Assembly (NCBI GenBank): GCA_003254885.1
Contig: QANT01001551.1
Coordinates: forward strand, 1-64,000
From: Purshia tridentata
Taxonomy: Eukaryota > Streptophyta > Magnoliopsida > Rosales > Rosaceae
DNA: 64,000 bases
Reading direction: 5' to 3'
The notes below the pieces were generated by a model. The model saw only the letters and a program-made list of their open reading frames with translations. It was not told the DNA's origin and did no database searches. The translations under genes and the position numbers were made by a program. Below are positions 1 to 13,500 of this stretch, piece by piece; within the stretch, counting starts at the first letter, position 1; the number at the start of each line of letters is the position of its first letter.

Positions 1-1866
1 AAACAAAAAAAATTTAATAATAAATTAATAAAAAAATTTAAAAACTAAAAGGAAAAAATAAGTAAAATAAATATGGGTTCCTTTTATTTATTTTTTTTCT
101 CTTGTTTTTTTCTTTCTTTTAGTTTTCTTTCTTTTTTATAAATATTTGAATAGTGAAAATGTCAATTTTGTCCTTAAAAATTAATTACATGTATGACATA
201 TGATCAATTTTTTATTAAAAAATATAATGGATTCGACATAATAGGCTCATTTGAGGCTTAAGAGAAGTATTAATGTTTTGGAGCATTTTGAAGGTGATAT
301 TTTTGTTTGAAAATGGCATATAAATTGAAGTTATGTTAAAAAAAATTTTCCATCTCAAATTGTCAAAATATTAATATGTTACCCACCTAAACATTAGTGA
401 AGTCATATCCAATACTGACCTCACTTTTGCTTTTTAAATGAAAAAGAAGAAGATAAACTTGCCTTTGCATTTGGCCTATGGCTACTCTTTACAAACACCA
501 AAAAGACATCATCAACCAAATTTTATTGAACTTTTCAACGTTGGTAAGAGCTAATTGAACAAGAGTTTTTAAAATTCATGGAGCCAGAAAATTTTAAGTG
601 TAAAAATGCGAACAACTGTGTAGTCTACACTGTAGAGATCATAATTGATAATTAAGAGAATTAAAAATTGGTAATTTGAGACATTACTCAATTAGTAATT
701 ATAGAGTAATTGATAAAAGATTTTCGTATAAAATTTTAACTACATACCGTCATTCGCAAAATAAAAATCATACATAGTAGGTAAAGTTATGATTTTAAAC
801 TTAATAAGTATGAATTTATAACTCATTTCATGTTATTTTTTATAGCATTCTTAATTATTAATTAACATTCTTGACTTATCGAGGTTAGTTTGCTCATTCC
901 AAAAGCAACAAAAGGCGGGCATGCAAGAGCAGCAAGACGACCCGAAAATAGAAGAAAAACTACAAAAAGCAAGTGGCATTTGGGATATAAATGCGAAGAG
1001 GAGGGGCACAAAGGAAAGGCAGATAGGTAGAGCCTAGAGGTCATAATCAACAAGGATCCGGTTTGTCTCCTCAGAAGTGGATCTTCGCACGTTATGAATG
1101 GTGTTTGTAGAGAGAGGTGTGTGTGTGTGTGTGAGTGTGTGTGAGTTATAGAGTCTTAGTTATGAAGAGAAGAAGCGCCAGCTGACCCTGAGCTGAGCTC
1201 CCATTGCAATTTGCATATGCTTTCACTGCACCACCAACAACCCAATTCAACCTCTCTCTTGTTTCTTAGCTTCACATTATTACAAGCTCGCAACTATTCT
1301 CTTGCTTTCTCTCTTAACTATAGGCTATAGCCTTCAGCACTTGTGCTCTTTCTCTGCACTCTGCAATACCCTCGTGTAGTTTTGGCTTTGGAAAATCAAA
1401 AACCGCTTTTTCAAAGCTACCTTTTTCTTTTTCCCTTTCAAATGGTGGTTTTTTTTTGTTTGTTTCCTTAGGCTCTCTTTGTCTGAATGTGTAGATTTGA
1501 GGATTTGAAGAAAGAACATGTTTATGCGCTTGAAAAAAAAATGAACTTTATTCCAGTTTCTGCTTGAAAAACCGTGATGTACTTTGATTTTGTAGTTCTA
1601 CCTGAAAATGCTATCAAATTGTGGAATTAATAGAGGGTGTGCTAGCTTGAGCTCAATCTGTCGGCGTTTGAGTGCATGAAAATCGACGATTTCAAAATGT
1701 AGGTGTATGAGGAATACTTTAAGCTTGCAAGTTGTACTTGTTCCCGTACTGGGTCATCTTGAAATTCAGCATCTGCACGAAATTTGGGGGGCTTTTTGTG
1801 GGTTGAAGTGGTCCAAAGCAAAGGGGGTTGAGATTTTATGGTTTTGATGAATTTTGGCTCTGACCC
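1..1866. other. Gene-free upstream region of the HT1-like kinase
   Basis: AT-rich DNA with no convincing coding frame. A (GT)n microsatellite with one interruption lies at about 1117-1143. The stretch from about 1200 to 1866 is CT- and T-rich and probably contains the promoter and 5' untranslated leader of the kinase that starts at 1867. No TATA box could be assigned with confidence. Confidence 0.6.
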
Positions 1867-2250
1867 ATGAAGAATTTTCACTGGTTTAAGCAGATTTCCA
1901 ACAATGGCAAACCTGAGAGGAGGCTGTCTCTTGGAGAGTACAACAGGGCAGTGTCATGGTCCAAGTACTTGGTGTCCTCAGGGGCTGAGATTAAGGGTGA
2001 AGGAGAAGAAGAATGGAGTGCTGACATGTCCCAATTGTACATTGGGTGTAAATTTGCTTCAGGAAGGCATAGTCGGATTTACAGAGGGGTGTATAAACAG
2101 AGGGATGTGGCAATTAAGCTTATAAGCCAGCCTGAGGAGGATGCAAACTTGGCTGTTCTGGTTGAGAAGCAGTTCACTTCAGAGGTGGCTTTGCTGTTTC
2201 GGTTGCACCATCCAAATATCATCACTGTAAGCTCTTCCACAATGCTTCTG

Positions 2251-2307
<57 letters not shown>

Positions 2308-5205
2308 AGTTATAGTGCTTTTGTTGCTTACCTTTTGAATTCCGTGGAAAAGAGAATGTGGTCCTGGTTTGTGTTGATATGCAGCGATGTACTTTTCAAT
2401 TTTTCCCAGGGCTAAGTTTTTGTGATCTTTGGTCTAATCAAAAGCCAAGATCCTTCCCCAGCTTCTTGATGCATTTTAACCTCACCTTAAGATTTTATTG
2501 AAAGAAAGCACTAGAAAAGGGCCTATGGAGCATCATACAAAAGCACTGATAATTTCTGTTACGATTAGGGGACCACAATTCTTCTGCATAATGTTAGAGA
2601 GATCATATTACCCAAGGGAGGAGGAAATTTGTTCCTCTTACATCATTGAGTCATTGATTGATTGGCACAGATTCTTGTTATTTGGGTTAGCAGTGTGGAG
2701 AAATTGTGTATATCTCTGACCTTGGTCTTATTGGTATCACATATATTCTGAATAAATGGAATCAGTTTTTTAACTTTGCATTGGTACATCATTTTTTGGA
2801 CCGTCTCTTACTGACTTTATTCTGCAGTTTGTTGCAGCTTGTAAGAAACCTCCTGTGTTCTGCATCATCACAGAGTATTTGGCCGGGGGTTCGTTAAGAA
2901 AATATCTCCATCAGCAGGAGCCGCATTCTGTTCCACTCAGCCTAGTTCTGAAATTAGCCCTTGACATCGCACGTGGGATGCAATATCTCCATTCTCAAAG
3001 TATACTTCACAGGGATCTCAAGTCAGAAAATCTATTGCTAGGGGAAGATATGTCTGTGAAAGTTGCGGATTTTGGTATTTCATGCTTAGAATCACAGTGC
3101 GGCAGTGCAAAGGGATTCACGGGCACTTACCGTTGGATGGCACCTGAAATGATCAAAGAGAAACACCATACGAAGAAAGTTGATGTTTACAGTTTTGGCA
3201 TAGTTCTTTGGGAGCTTTTAACAGCATTGACACCGTTTGACAACATGACTCCTGAACAGGCTGCATTTGCAGTGTCGCAGAAGGTATTTTCCTCATCATA
3301 TTTTATTCAGGTTTTAGTGTGTTATCTAATATTAACAAGGTAGAAGTCCCGTAATTCCATCACATCCCTACTCATAAATTTCTTAATTAAAATTTGTATG
3401 GCCTATCAATATGTCTTATCACTTTAATTGCATAATCTAAAATTCTAATGTAAAAATATCCAGGAGCTATATCATGAATATCTTTATCAAACTATATGTG
3501 CTGGTTCTATCTGGAACAACCACCAAAAATTTTGAATTAAAAAATAAAATACGTCATATTGGAAATCACAATTTATAAATATACCAAGTACTATATCCTC
3601 TAGAGGTTCTACTCTTCTTGATTGGTCTGCTAGACCTGTATCTTCTCACATGCATCAGAAGTGGGGTGAGCGACAGTCATTTATGTGCTTGTCCTTGTAT
3701 TTTATCCAGACCATGTGGGGGACCTGTTGCTTTGGCCACCTTATCTATGCAGGGAAATGATATCTCCAAAATCGAACAATTATATCAAAGCCATATTTCT
3801 TTTTATATTTGATAAGATATACTAAAGCTAAATATCATGTTTCAACATTCCAGAAGCATTGATAAGCGTGTTGGCCTTCCAGTCTTGAAGGATAAAAGTT
3901 ATATTTATGCTGCTAAGCATGCAAAACTACATGCACACAGCTGAAGGATGGTGTATAGAGTTTCATTTAACACTTGTTTGATTCTGACAAAAGAGTAACT
4001 TAAGCATTTTCTAATCACATTCTACCAAGTAGAAGCACACTGACATCTAACATTTCTGTTCCAGTTTTTGCGGTACTGTTATGAGTTTGTGGAACAAATG
4101 GTCACTCTGTTTCTTAAAGCTGTTGAAATTCACACTTGCCACCCTTGTAAACGGGTTTCATTGCTATGATTTAAAACTTTTAAACATAAAGCTGCTGCGT
4201 TTTGGAGATGTGCATGCCTCCTTTTGTGTTTAAAATCTTTTAAAAGCCAACAAAATGGATCTTTGGTCTGTGGTATCCTTGTTGTGCCCCTTTTATCTTT
4301 CAATCTGACATTCTGGAAATACTTTTAATGGTACATGATTAAATTTAACGGCAGATGTTTTGGTGATTTCCATTGTTTTGAAACTATGTAGATTCAATTT
4401 TCTTTGTGTGGTTTCACTATTTTGGACAAAGCCTGTAATGTAATGGCATCAGTGCAAAATCAGTTTACTTGACTGTGGTTATGATACCCATAAACATGAA
4501 AGCCAACTTTTTTGTGTAAATTATTAAACACATGAATGAGTCAAATGTTGCAATGTGCTTATGAAGATAGACTTATGAATAAAGTATTAGAAATTATTTC
4601 AAAAGCCACATTTTGTGGTTCACAGCTACTTCTTGTCATTTAAGTCAGGTTGCAAGAAACCGAGGAAGAGGAGGAAAGTCAAGAGATTAGAAATGAAAAT
4701 GTGATGAGTCTAAATTATCAGAAGTAGAGTTAATGTCTTAATTATTTAAAGTTTTATGTCTGGATGATGTGGTTTTACTTTGATTTGATCACATATATGA
4801 CTTTAATTCCTGCACTAGTCAAGAGAATATGCAGTGGTCTTATTAATACAATGATAATAGACTAGTACTCTTAGATTTTTTTGCAGCTAAGTTTATAATC
4901 TCTTATGTGTTGCATCTGCTGATTCTGTGCAGAATGCAAGACCACCTTTGCCATCCACGTGCCCAATAGCATTCAGTCGTCTCATCAACAGATGTTGGTC
5001 AAGCCATCCAGACAAGCGACCTCATTTTGATGAGATAGTTCATATTTTAGAAGGTTATGCAGAGTCCCTTGAGCAGGACCCAGAATTTTTTTCATCTTAC
5101 AAACCTCCCTCAGGTCATGCCCTTTTGCGATGCTTTCCAAAATGGATTGGTTGCAATAGATCTGCTTCCTCAAAATCTAGTGATTTTTTCTTAAATGAAG
5201 TATGA
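1867..5205 (+). CDS. HT1-like Raf-type serine/threonine protein kinase
   Basis: Three exons (1867-2226, 2828-3283, 4933-5205) join in phase 0 to encode about 362 residues. This is a cytosolic plant Raf-like MAPKKK-family kinase, transferring phosphate from ATP to Ser/Thr or Tyr. The glycine-rich loop is near residues 60-74 and the ATP-binding lysine is K84 in VAIK. The alphaC glutamate is E106. HRDLKSEN gives the catalytic D183, DFG is at 201-203 and APE at 225-227, so all key residues are present. The N-terminal 50 residues are short and basic, and the C-terminal tail is about 65 residues. The family includes Arabidopsis HIGH LEAF TEMPERATURE 1, which acts in CO2 control of stomata, but this protein looks like a sister subgroup, so the stomatal role is not assumed. 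Intron 2 is about 1.65 kb. AATAAA-like signals lie near 5390. Confidence 0.93.
2257..2307. repeat. (TC)n microsatellite in kinase intron 1
   Basis: About 24 nearly uninterrupted CT/TC units begin about 30 bases after the exon 1 donor at 2227. The tract is pyrimidine-rich on the sense strand and likely to vary in length between individuals. It keeps a frame open into the intron, so a naive ORF search extends exon 1 wrongly. Confidence 0.9.
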
Positions 5206-5701
5206 TGTTAAGTGTACCATATGCTTTTCTTGTCTAGATTTTCATCTTCATACAGTTATGATTATGAACATTTTTCTTTCCGTCTTGTTTACCTTTTCTT
5301 TTGAATATATTGGAATGAAAGCACTCCTGTTATTGGCGTTTTAGTGAAACTGTATTATTAATGTATTTCATTCTTTGTTATGGTGTCAAATAAATATAAC
5401 TTGGTCCATTTTGCTTATCTAAAATTTACCAAGCAAAGAGACAAATAATTGTTACAGCAAAACATTGGCTTGCTATATGACACAATACATTCACTGCGCC
5501 AGGGACACGACCCATATCGAATGGCATAAATCGATAAGTGCAAATTTTGTAGTTAAAAGTATCCATTTATATATATATATTGCTGGATAGCAATACTGTA
5601 AAGAGAAAGCATGAAAATTTTGTAGTTAAAAGTATTATTGTCATGTTGGATTATCCATAATAATACAGAATACATGGAAAGTAAACACATCTGGATTTTA
5701 T

Positions 5702-7047
5702 TTATTCATAAGTTTTATTGCCCTTTGTTAATTTCCTCTTCTTATTTTGGCTGCTTCTTTTTTCTTGTGGTCTACGTTTTGGATGCTTCACAGTAGCAAC
5801 CATCTCTTCTTCTTTGGGTTCAAAGTCCTCACATATTGGAGTGAAACCGAATTGCACTTGGAATTCCATGAAGTTTTTGATATCCACATCACAAACAGTT
5901 TTGATATCCACATCACAAACAGTTGAATGTAAGGTCTTGATGCGCTTTTCTTCTCCTTGGAGAACACTTCGAAACGTGGTGATACAAAGATGTTGACGAA
6001 CAATAGATTCATAGTTGAAGCCAGTCTGGACCATACAAAAATCCAGGCCCCCCAAGTGAACCAAAGCCCCTGTTCTGATCCCACACAATGGGGATGGCGG
6101 ATACACGACCTCAATGCCCAGCAACATTGACACCTTGCCGATTGAATAGGTAATGTTATGGCCTTTTTTTTTTTTTCATCATTTGAATCCTTCATAAAAG
6201 AGAATGCTACAATCTCGCCACGAAGGAAATGAGACAAGGCATATATGGTGTCGCCTACAACCACAGCCCTCCCCTCAAAAGATATTAAAGAAAGGCAGTC
6301 ATCCTCGCAGTGGACTTCATGCCATTGTTTACTACTTATATGAAAGGCCATGAATTTTCTCAGAGGGCGAAACATTGAGAACAAGGTAAAGCCATAACAA
6401 ACGGCATAGCCAGTTATCCTATTGTCTGCTGACCCTGCTCGAACCTTAGAATATGATGGAAAGGGAGGTAGGACTCCCAAGACTTGGTGTTGGGATCATA
6501 TCGCTCAAAGGATGGCTCTACTAACTGTCCTAATCCTAAGCTCTGTGGATCTGCAATATAGTAAAGTTTGTCGTACGCGGACACAAGAGTTCCAATTGGC
6601 TTAGAAGCTTTGCGGGGGTTGAATGGCACCAAGGACCTGGTCTGTGCCAAAAATGTATGATCTAGCGTCCAATGTGCGGATGTGTTCGGAATTGTTTAAA
6701 TGATATGGAACTGTTCCTTTAGCTACCTGTATGTATAACTTGGAGTTGTGGCAATTCAACCTGGCAGCCTCCAATAAATAAGGGGTCAGAATCTGCAAGT
6801 CCTTATCAAAGAAGGTGGCTACAGGTGCTTCAAGCAGTGGGGGGTCATCTTCTTCATCTTCTGCAACTACACCCATAGCTAGTACTTGTCCTGTTCCTTG
6901 TTGGATTTTGAGTTCATATAATGCACCATTTGGGTCATGCCCTAAAAAAGCAACCACTAGAAACACAGATATTATTCTAGCAGCTTCCTCCTCCATGGGA
7001 TTGTGGGGCAAGCTGGACAGGGATTCAACTTTTTTGGAGTCGGACAT
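5702..7047 (-). pseudogene. Kelch-type beta-propeller protein, frame-broken
   Basis: From an ATG at 7047 the minus strand encodes a kelch-like protein with the shape of plant kelch/F-box-associated proteins, for example YDPNTKSWESLPPFPSY and FHISSKQWHEV. The coding sequence continues to about 5702 but in four successive frames. It shifts near 6640-6660, near 6465-6480 and at an A-run (T-run on +) at about 6163-6178. None of these points shows credible splice sites. The C-terminal end is lysine/arginine-rich and contains an 8-residue tandem duplication (24 bp, about 5876-5922). The natural reading is a single-exon gene of about 430 codons that has decayed. A recently broken allele or assembly errors at the homopolymer are alternatives. 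No F-box is recognisable at the N-terminus. Confidence 0.7.
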
Positions 7048-7510
7048 GTTCTTCAAGTCAGAGGCTCAGGGTAGTGTTGGGGTGTTTTAATTTTAGTGCG
7101 TTGTTATCATCAGTTGGGGTTTGGTTGGGATTATTTATAAGCGATCAGGATTCAGGGCAACTCCTTTTCTTGTTAGGAAAGAAAGCCTTTCCTTTTCAGC
7201 TCAGGAATTTAAAGCTGAACAATTGTATATATGTATGTATTTGCACATATTTAATTGACACGCTTATCAATGCTTCTGGAATGTTGAAACATGATATTTA
7301 ATTTTAGTATATCTTATCAAATATAAAAGAAGCCTCCAAAACGTAGACCACAAGAAAAAAGAAGCAGCCAAAATAAGAGAAGAAATTAACAAAGGGCAAT
7401 GTAACTTATTAAGGTAGGCAGCAATAATGCCATTTGAATTCGATATGGATAGATATTTCTTGTAAGCGTACATGTTCTATCTAAGTCTCACCTAGTGGAC
7501 GCATGCTAGG
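7048..7510. other. Intergenic; holds an inverted scrap of the kelch gene tail
   Basis: Positions about 7330-7400 on the + strand match, with a few differences, the 3' end of the kelch pseudogene on the minus strand (reverse complement of about 5719-5789). The rest is AT-rich and contains nothing I recognise. Confidence 0.7.
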
Positions 7511-8057
7511 TGTTGAATATTGGCTCAATAACCACTTTCGGCTTGCTTTCGGCCAAAAGAAGAAGACATGCAATTGATGATGCTTGCAATGATGATAGGA
7601 TGCACATATGAGGTGGTTGAATGATGAGGTTTACATGCACTTATGAGTTGGCTTTCTTTATTAAGTCACTTTCTTTGGCTATAAAATGAGAAGATGTGCA
7701 GCCCGTAATATAGAAGTGTGAAGAGAGAAGCAAGTAGGCAAGAAGCCATTCGGCAAGAGAAGAATTTTGTTTTTTTTCTCAAATTGTTTTTTTGCTTTGT
7801 ATTTTTTTATTTCTCTTCCTATTGTAAGTGTGTGAGCTTGGGTTATTTGGGTCTTTGGGAAATTGAGTGGTAAACACTATTGTATATTCTCATTGATTAT
7901 AGTGGAATACTCCGTCGTCTCCAAACTAGATGTAGGCAATTTGCCGAACCAGTATAAATCTTGGTGTTGTTCTTATTGCTGTTATTTTGTTCAATTTTTT
8001 TTTTTGCCAGTTGTTGTTTATTTTTCACTCGCAGTTGGTTGACGCTTCCGCACAACA
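7511..8057 (+). mobile_element. Solitary Copia-type LTR fossil
   Basis: The segment starts with TGTTG and ends with ACAACA, giving TG...CA ends about 547 bp apart. A TATA-like GGCTATAAAA lies near 7678. Near its 3' part is the block around GTAGGCAATTTGCCGAACC, which I know as a hallmark of many plant Copia LTRs. No internal gag-pol region or second LTR is seen on either side, so this looks like a solo or truncated LTR. No clear target-site duplication was found and the copy is degraded, so it is probably old. Confidence 0.55.
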
Positions 8058-8245
8058 GTTGATAGGTATATTTTAGTTGACCAACTGACTAGTTGTGTTA
8101 ATTGTGTCTCAGTAGAAATATTTTACTGATGATTTCTTTTTCTTTTTTTGCTGCACTGAAGCCTGTAATAAGGTGTGTTCAAGAGTACAAGCTCGTAGCC
8201 GACTACCCCCTTAATCGATCCACAGGCTGATAATTAAGAAGAGAA

Positions 8246-9502
8246 GTGGTGAATTTGGTAAACGTCAACAACCAAAGCAAAAAGCTAATGAATTTGATTC
8301 CACCACCTTTTACTTGGGTCTTTTATGCATCAAACAATCAATTGACTGGAGAGCTACCTTCAACGATTTGTAACCTAAGTTCTTTTGAAGTCCTTGATTT
8401 GTCTAATAATAGCTTGAGTAGTGAAATTTCTTTATGTATAGAGAATTTATCTGAGTATCTTTCAGTTTTGGATCTGCACTTGAATAAATTTGTTGGCTTG
8501 ATCCCTGCAACATTCACAAAGGGAAACATTTTGAGGAATGTTGACCTGAATGGAAATCAATTGGAAGGACCATTGCCGTAGTCTTTGCTCAATTGTAAAG
8601 AGTCGGAAGTTCTAGACCTCGAAAACAACAACATCAATAACACCTTCTCCATTGGTTGGAATCTCTTCCAGTCTTGCAGGTTCTCATCTTGAGGTCTAAC
8701 CAATTCCATGGTGCCATAGGCAATAAAGAGACTAGATGTCCCTTCCAAAAATTGCGGACCTCTCCCACAATCAATTAGTGGTCTTCTGCCGACAAAATAT
8801 TTTGAGAACTTGATGACTATGGTGAACATATGAGAAGATGAACTGAAATATATGGGAGAAGACAGTCACCAAGACAGTGTGATAGTAACAGTGAAAGGGT
8901 TGTACTTTGAATTGGTTAAAACAGTAACCATGTTCACAATCATTGATTTCTCGAGCAATGGTTTTGAAGGAGAGATTCCAAAGGTGATCAGCAAGTTGAA
9001 ATCATTGAATGGGCTTAACTTGTCTCATAATAAGCTCACAGGTCCCACCCTCCTTTAGTAATTTGACTCAACTTGAATGGTTAGATATCTCCTCAAACAG
9101 GTCTGTTGGTAAGATTCAATGGCAATTAGCAAAATTGACATTCCTTTGCAAAATTGAACTTTTTAGAAAACCAACTTATTGGATCCATACCACGTGGCAA
9201 GAAATTTGATACATTTTCAAATAATTCATACAATAGGAATATGGAATTGTATGGATTTCCACTTTCGAAAGCATGCACCAATGAGGGGCACATCAACCTC
9301 CACCATCATCATCCTCTGAGGGAGAAGATGATGATTTGGAGCATGAAAATGGAATTGATTGGAAAACATTAATGATGGGGTATATGGATGTGGAATTGTG
9401 ATTGGAATTTCTACAGGATATCTTGTATTGTCCAACAGAAAAGTTGATTGGTTTGTGGAAGTGGCTGCAAGAGAACTGCGTAGCAAATGGTGGAAAGATT
9501 AA
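8246..9502 (+). pseudogene. LRR receptor-like protein (Cf-9/RLP type), truncated and broken
   Basis: Translation gives typical extracellular LRR repeats of plant receptor-like proteins, for example NNQLTGELPSTICNLSSFEV, LDLSNNSLS, IDFSSNGFEGEIPK and LNLSHNKLTG. The classic RLP end follows: the ENQLIGSIPRG-FDTFSNNSY capping region, an acidic/His-rich linker, a GXXXG-like membrane helix (about 9374-9430) and the short cytosolic tail ELRSKWWKD with a stop at 9500-9502. The N-terminal signal peptide and most LRRs are missing. An in-frame TAG sits at 8579-8581, and further frame changes occur between about 8700 and 9170. Intact homologues sense pathogen or developmental ligands at the cell surface; this copy cannot do so. 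It lies just downstream of the LTR fossil. Confidence 0.85.
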
Positions 9503-10576
9503 AGCATGGGAACAGCTCAAATACTACTGCATGAATGTAATCATTGAGAAGACCTTGAATGATGGGCTAACCAGCCACCACCTTCTCTATTCCTTGTGCT
9601 GTCTTGTGATGGTTTGCCAACCCCCCAAACGTCCATAGTGAAGTTGAGCTGATTTGGTATTTACCATCTTCTGGTCTCCTTTTGGTTTCTGTTGCGTATG
9701 CGGTTTCCTATACTTTTGCTAGATTCTGGTGTCAATAATTTTATGCTTTTTTTGTTGTCTATGTCATACTTTTGCTCCTTTGTTGTTGTCTTTTGCTGTA
9801 TTTGTTGATTTTTTTTTTTTTGGGGCCTAACTATCCCCTTTTTTTTTTTTTTTTTTGGTCTGGCCTAATTATCTGTTTCTTCTTGGGACCTTTGGGCTTT
9901 AATGAATATCCTTCAACCAAAATAAAATGTTTCAAATGCATGTTTATCCTTTGACCAAAAACGTGACATTTATTTGCCTTAATTAGCAAGTTTATGTATG
10001 GATCAGACTATCAGTGGTGAGTGAAAACTATTCCCTTCTCTAATTGCTAGACCACCATCAGCAATGGTCACTCACTTCACCACCCAGTTAATGTCACCTC
10101 TAACTTACTTTCCGCAGACTATAGGAGGAAATCAGCTAAAGTTAGTAGCAAAGTTCCAATGTGCATCTGAATCAAATTCTGTCCTTTCAAAACATTTGCA
10201 TTGCAGAGTTTGACAGTGATTTTAGGCATATTATTAAGTGCAGATAACTTTATGAATCATAATTACATATCATTTTCATCGAATTTTAATACATCTCACA
10301 TAATCCTCTTCACTTCTGTGGGTTTCATTCAACCCTGTGTGTATAAAACTGCAAACTTGAGTATGGGTGCTTCAGCCATCTCTAACCTCTCCATGGTGGC
10401 CAGTATATGAAACTGCAAACATCACCAAGTTTAAGATGGCTCGGACACCAACACTGGCACCGAGTGTGGTGTGGTTGAAAAAGCACTTGTCTCCTTTGCT
10501 ATGCTTGGGTTTGAATCGCCACACTGCATACTATAGAATCTTTTCCAGAAAGAAAAATAAAATATGGCAGGGACAC
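9503..10576. other. Intergenic region
   Basis: No gene was recognised. Two T-rich homopolymer tracts lie at about 9808-9821 and 9840-9856. The right-hand part is presumably the 3' flank of the SRF gene, which is transcribed leftwards. Confidence 0.6.
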
Positions 10577-13500
10577 TTAAAATGACATGTCAATTGCTTC
10601 ATGATCAGGAGTCTTGTATGCAAAACCAGATTCATCACTGGAACGCCTCTTGACCGCACTTGCTCTTTGCACCAAGCGCACCAGTGCTTGCACAACTTCA
10701 GACATAGGAGGTCGAAATTCAGGTTCCGGCTATACAAAAACCGATAATAAAAATTGGTTATTCTAAAATATATGAGAAATTATAAAGTTGGTAACTAATT
10801 GCTTGCACTTTATCTAAACTAGGTTCAAACAGAAATTGGTTTTAGAAGTTACCTGAACACAGAGGGCAATGATGTCAGCAAAGCGTGAAAGAGACTTGGC
10901 AGGATACATGCCATTTAAGGCAGGATCAACCATTTTTGCTAGGGCATCTATATCATGGAGTTGGGGAGTAGCCCATCTAACAAGCGATTGTTCAGGCCTC
11001 ACCCTTGAACTAAACAGTAGAGAATAAATCAGTGAAAATGGGAAACTATTAATTGCCATTAAGAAAAATGAAAATAAAATCAAAAAACTGCGGGAAAAAA
11101 AAACACATAAACATGAAAATTCAGTATTGTGGGACAGGTATACCTATCTAGTGGCTTCCGACCAGTCAATAGCTCTAGCATCACCACCCCAAAGCTGTAG
11201 ACATCACTTTTTACTGTGTATACTCCTGACAAGGCAAATTCAGGAGCACTGTAACCAAATGAACCGACCATCTGAGTTGAAACCTGTAAATCATGAATTA
11301 AATGGAAGCATTCATTCCAGCATACAACAAAAGCACGAAGGATTGGCAATCTATAAGAGCAATTTAACTCCATTAATTTACCTGTCGCTCTGTGTTTGGC
11401 ATTAGAGCAGCTAAACCACAGTCAGATAAGTGGGGATTGAGCTCTTCATCAAGTAAAATATTTGCTGACTTGAAGTTTCTATGTACAACAGAAGGTAAGC
11501 ACACTTCATGCAAGTACCTGGCAAAAGAATCTTTAAATTAGAAAAGAAGTGTTTTTGGGCAATAACCTATGCACACAAACACTCTGTGTGTGTGTGTGCG
11601 TGTGAGAGAGAGAGAGACAGAGACAGAGAGAGGCATAAATTTCATGTACATGTAACATACTCTAAAGCTCGAGCTGTGCCAAGTGCTACCCTAACACGGG
11701 CATTCCATGTCAGAATCTTACTGCCATCTTCAGCAAAATGAAGTATTTCATGCAAGCTCCCATTTCCTACATACTCATAGACTAGAAGACGCTGTCCATG
11801 CTCTGCACAATATCCAACCAGTGTAACAATGTTTGGATGCCTCAAGCGCGACATATTTGAAACAGCTTCAAGAAAATTATCTTCCTCTTGTAAAGATAGA
11901 GCTGCATTGTCAATTTTCTTAATGGCCATTACCTACATTATAAAATAAAACATAAATCAGAGAAAGGTCATTATAATTTTGAACAATGCATCTGTTAAGA
12001 TTAGTCACACACTACACAGAAAGGAAGAAAGCTAATAACTACAAGATGCATGCATACATCAATGTGTGTAAGTGAGAGAATTGGATGCAGGAACCCTGCA
12101 ATTCAGTTCCCACCAGAGTAGCTAAAAAATAACAGCAACCCCCATCACCCCTCTTACAATGGAAATATTTGTTACATTATCTAATCTAACCACCGCTAAT
12201 TGTAAAAATATGCATAAAACAGTCTTTTAAGAGAATAAGAAAAGAAAAACCAACAACCACAACAATGTCAACAAAGTTACCTTTCCATTAGGGAACTCTG
12301 CTCTGTAAACACGACCAAGAGAACCTTCACCAATGAGAAATTCTTGACTAAAGCTATTTGTTGCTGTCTGGAGAGAGGCAACAGTATAAGTAGTAGCAGT
12401 GATAGGTGATTTTATTCTTTTTATTGATCCATTTTTTCCATGTAACCTATCAACCATCAATATTTCTGCGGGCGGGGGCTTGAGATCAGTTACAGCAGCC
12501 ACACTTTTTACCCTCTGCTCTTGCATCTCGGTAGTTACTGCAAAATAAAACACGATGCAGCATGGAAATGTTTAGGATGCTCAGAGAAGAGCATGCAGCT
12601 CCAAAGTGTTAGCAAGAAAATTTAAAGCATTTTGGCATGAAAGAGGAACTACATTATATAGAAAAAAATTAAAGTGAGTGCCACAACCTATTAAACTGAA
12701 AATATTTACAATATTTAGCTCTAACTTTTTGTACTGAATAAAAAATGCTGGTCATTGTCAAAAACCACTTACAATTTTTAACTCTTGCACTCAAAATAAA
12801 TCTAATTTCAAAGAAACCACATGCATACTTATCTCATATCGTTTATATTAAAAAGCCAAACAGAAAGATAGTTTAAAAAAAAGAGGAAACGAGGAAAGAA
12901 TTGACTTCTACCGGTATTTGTGCAAGCAGGGAGACTTTCCCTAGAAGCTCTTGCAACATTGTCCTCCCTTTTATTTTTGCGAATGCAAAAAGCAAAAGCA
13001 AGTAAGATAATGAGAGCAACAAAAACAGAACCCACTATTATCCCGACCAAAGCCCCAACTGTCAACCCTTTTTTTGAATCAGATGATTTGCGATCAGAAT
13101 CCTGCGGAAGTGTGCCAGGTCCAGAATGATTGCGATTGTTGTTAGATCTTCCTGGGGAAGGTGGGACATACGGTGGCGGCGGAGGAGCAGGACCATTGTC
13201 AAAAGAATTTCCATCATATCTATTTCAACTTTAAGAGCTAAATTACACATACTGAAAAATTAGCACTAAATACAGATTTTCATTAAATAAAGAAGGCGCT
13301 TACATAAAAGTATGAACTGAACTAAGCTCTCGTGGTATCCATCCATTGAAATGGTTGTTGGCAACATTCCTGTTAAAAAATAATGTGCATAACACGAACA
13401 TAAGGGTAGGTAGTAAAATCCCAAGTGCCAAAAAAGTAAGGAGAGGAAGCACCCTTACAAAGTAGTCAAAGGCAAACCCGTAAGAACATTGAGAGAACCA

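Noticed and set aside
3618-3812. Extra exon candidate inside kinase intron 2
   Set aside because: Exons 2 and 3 already join in phase within the kinase domain (SQK to NARPPLP); an insert there would break the fold.
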